A stretch of 6,357 bases of DNA, taken from the NCBI GenBank assembly GCA_903886985.1, contig CAISOI010000551.1, positions 1 through 6,357 of the forward strand, read 5' to 3'. Positions 5,437 through 6,357 of the stretch are shown here, in pieces. The stretch comes from an uncultured Chthonomonas sp. Its GTDB lineage: Bacteria; Armatimonadota; Chthonomonadetes; Chthonomonadales; CAJBBX01. Under the pieces are notes generated by a model. That model had not been told where the DNA came from and searched no databases. It worked only from the letters and a program-made list of their open reading frames with translations. A program made the translations under genes and the position numbers. Every line of letters begins with the position of its first letter. Within the stretch, counting starts at the first letter, position 1.

Positions 5437-6351
5437 CTATTTTGCTAAATAAAAAGACAATTGTTCAACTATCAAAAATCCGATTGTTGCAGCCTTCAGG
5501 TTATACTTATCCTCTGGAGCGATGCCATGAGAGACCGTATTCCTTGTGACATCTGTGACTGAGTTAGGATCAAAATCAGGGAAATAGACTTTTTCCAGAT
5601 ACTCCTTGAATTTATCTGGAAGTAGAAGTATCCGGTCTTTTGTCGATGTATCTCCAATGACAGAAGCTAAAAGATTACTCTGATTCGCTTTTTGTGCAGG
5701 GTTCACGATGCTATGATAACCTCGCAATATTCCTTCAATCCGAGGATAAAGAATTGCAGTTGAGCTTATGTAGTCCTTCTCCAGAAATTCTTCCAAAGCC
5801 TTTTCAAATAACATTATGTGGTTTTCAAAAATTGGATTTGCACGCCAATTGGCTTTCATAATGTCGGCACGAGATTCAAGCTCTATGGCTATCATTGGCA
5901 ACATTTCGTCAATGTTCCACCCGGCTCTAATATGTGCCAACATTTCCTTCAGAGTATGTGCGGTCAATGTTACAAACGGAAACCATTTTTGATCAATGAG
6001 AAGCGACCATTCATCGTCCTTGATTTTGAACATATGCTGAAATCGGACATACGCGGAAGCTTTACCGAGTAACGATTCAATTTTATAAGGTCTTATGGAT
6101 GATTCTTCTGTTGTAAGTGGTCCAAAGTCAAAACAAAATCCTTTGCGCCATCCGCACGAAAATAGAAACATGTATCCCGCGTCCTCAGGAATCGAGACAC
6201 CCTCAAAACTTAAACTCTCAATATCAACAATATCGTCCTCGAATACTGTCTCGCCTGGTCCAATAGTCCGATTTGCCTTTAACTGAAAATGGAAAGTCAA
6301 CTCATTAATATAGACCTTTGCGGACTTATCATGATTGAATATAACAAGCAT
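5437..6351 (-). CDS. HEPN-like domain protein (5' end possibly outside window)
   Basis: The visible frame encodes 304 residues and ends in TAG. The C-terminal region from about 180 is helical and contains TAILYPRIEGILRGY (198-212) and DVTRNTVSHGIAPEDKYN (267-284). The R270-N-x-x-x-H275-G motif fits the RX4-6H signature of HEPN domains and resembles the RNxxxHG ends of DUF4209-type proteins. It is followed by a final helix, AATIGFLIVEQLSFYL. HEPN domains are typically metal-independent RNases used by toxins and abortive-infection proteins; RNase activity is inferred from the motif only. Residues 1-170 are mixed beta/alpha with several Trp and Cys and match nothing I know. The ATG at 6351 is six bases from the window edge with no stop visible before it, so the true start may be upstream. 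It is the first visible gene of the minus-strand series. Confidence 0.65.
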   Translation of the reverse strand: MLVIFNHDKSAKVYINELTFHFQLKANRTIGPGETVFEDDIVDIESLSFEGVSIPEDAGYMFLFSCGWRKGFCFDFGPLTTEESSIRPYKIESLLGKASAYVRFQHMFKIKDDEWSLLIDQKWFPFVTLTAHTLKEMLAHIRAGWNIDEMLPMIAIELESRADIMKANWRANPIFENHIMLFEKALEEFLEKDYISSTAILYPRIEGILRGYHSIVNPAQKANQSNLLASVIGDTSTKDRILLLPDKFKEYLEKVYFPDFDPNSVTDVTRNTVSHGIAPEDKYNLKAATIGFLIVEQLSFYLAK

Positions 6352-6357
6352 ATGGGA

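Noticed and set aside
5818..6286. Plus-strand ORFs of 84 and 63 codons opposite the HEPN-like gene
   Set aside because: Antisense to a coherent long frame, with no start signals or recognisable domains.
1..6357. Integron cassette array, CRISPR array, tRNA or rRNA
   Set aside because: Genes share orientation and are cassette-sized, but I saw no paired attC cores, no regularly spaced repeats, and no tRNA or rRNA-like sequence.

Overview
The window reads as accessory chromosomal DNA of a bacterium. All credible genes lie on the minus strand, so the text order is 6357 to 1. Composition looks moderate in GC (roughly mid-40s % by eye), with a GC-richer patch around 3300-3490. The gene mix fits Planctomycetes best (Rhodopirellula and relatives): a J-domain-like/membrane/extracytoplasmic fusion, a DUF433/DUF5615 toxin-antitoxin pair, small secreted peptides, poorly kept Shine-Dalgarno sites and long gene-poor gaps. 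Cyanobacteria or Verrucomicrobia remain possible; the assignment is inference.

Layout along the minus strand. (1) 6351-5437: a ~304-residue protein whose C-terminal third has an RNxxxHG motif, as in HEPN-type (RX4H) domains; its 5' end may lie outside the window. (2) 5344-5171: a frame ending in a tail resembling a transposase C-terminus, probably a relic, followed by (3) 5183-4674, a three-pass membrane protein with an uncertain TTG start. (4) 4548-4354: a short ORF with a clear signal peptide and good ribosome binding site, running into coding-like but interrupted sequence at 4399-4107. (5) 4041-3489: a DUF433 antitoxin and DUF5615 PIN-like toxin coupled by ATGA; the toxin carries a one-base frameshift after codon 16. 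(6) 3522-3346: a GC-rich stretch with overlapping coding-like short frames. (7) 3267-2227 and 2149-1157: a SIR2-family NAD-binding protein followed by a J-like domain protein with one membrane span. This pair is the best candidate for an undescribed two-gene system. (8) 1156-694: no secure gene. (9) 642-82: a broken AraC-family regulator fused to the tail of a VOC/glyoxalase-like protein and lacking a normal start codon. (10) 63-1: the hydrophobic N-terminus of a gene running off the left edge.

SIR2, HEPN and PIN-type toxins are recurrent effectors of phage defence and toxin-antitoxin systems, and several neighbouring units are frameshifted, fused or truncated. The region therefore looks like a decaying defence or accessory island in which the SIR2/J-like pair and the HEPN gene are the intact members. 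The defence role is inference from gene families, not shown by the sequence.
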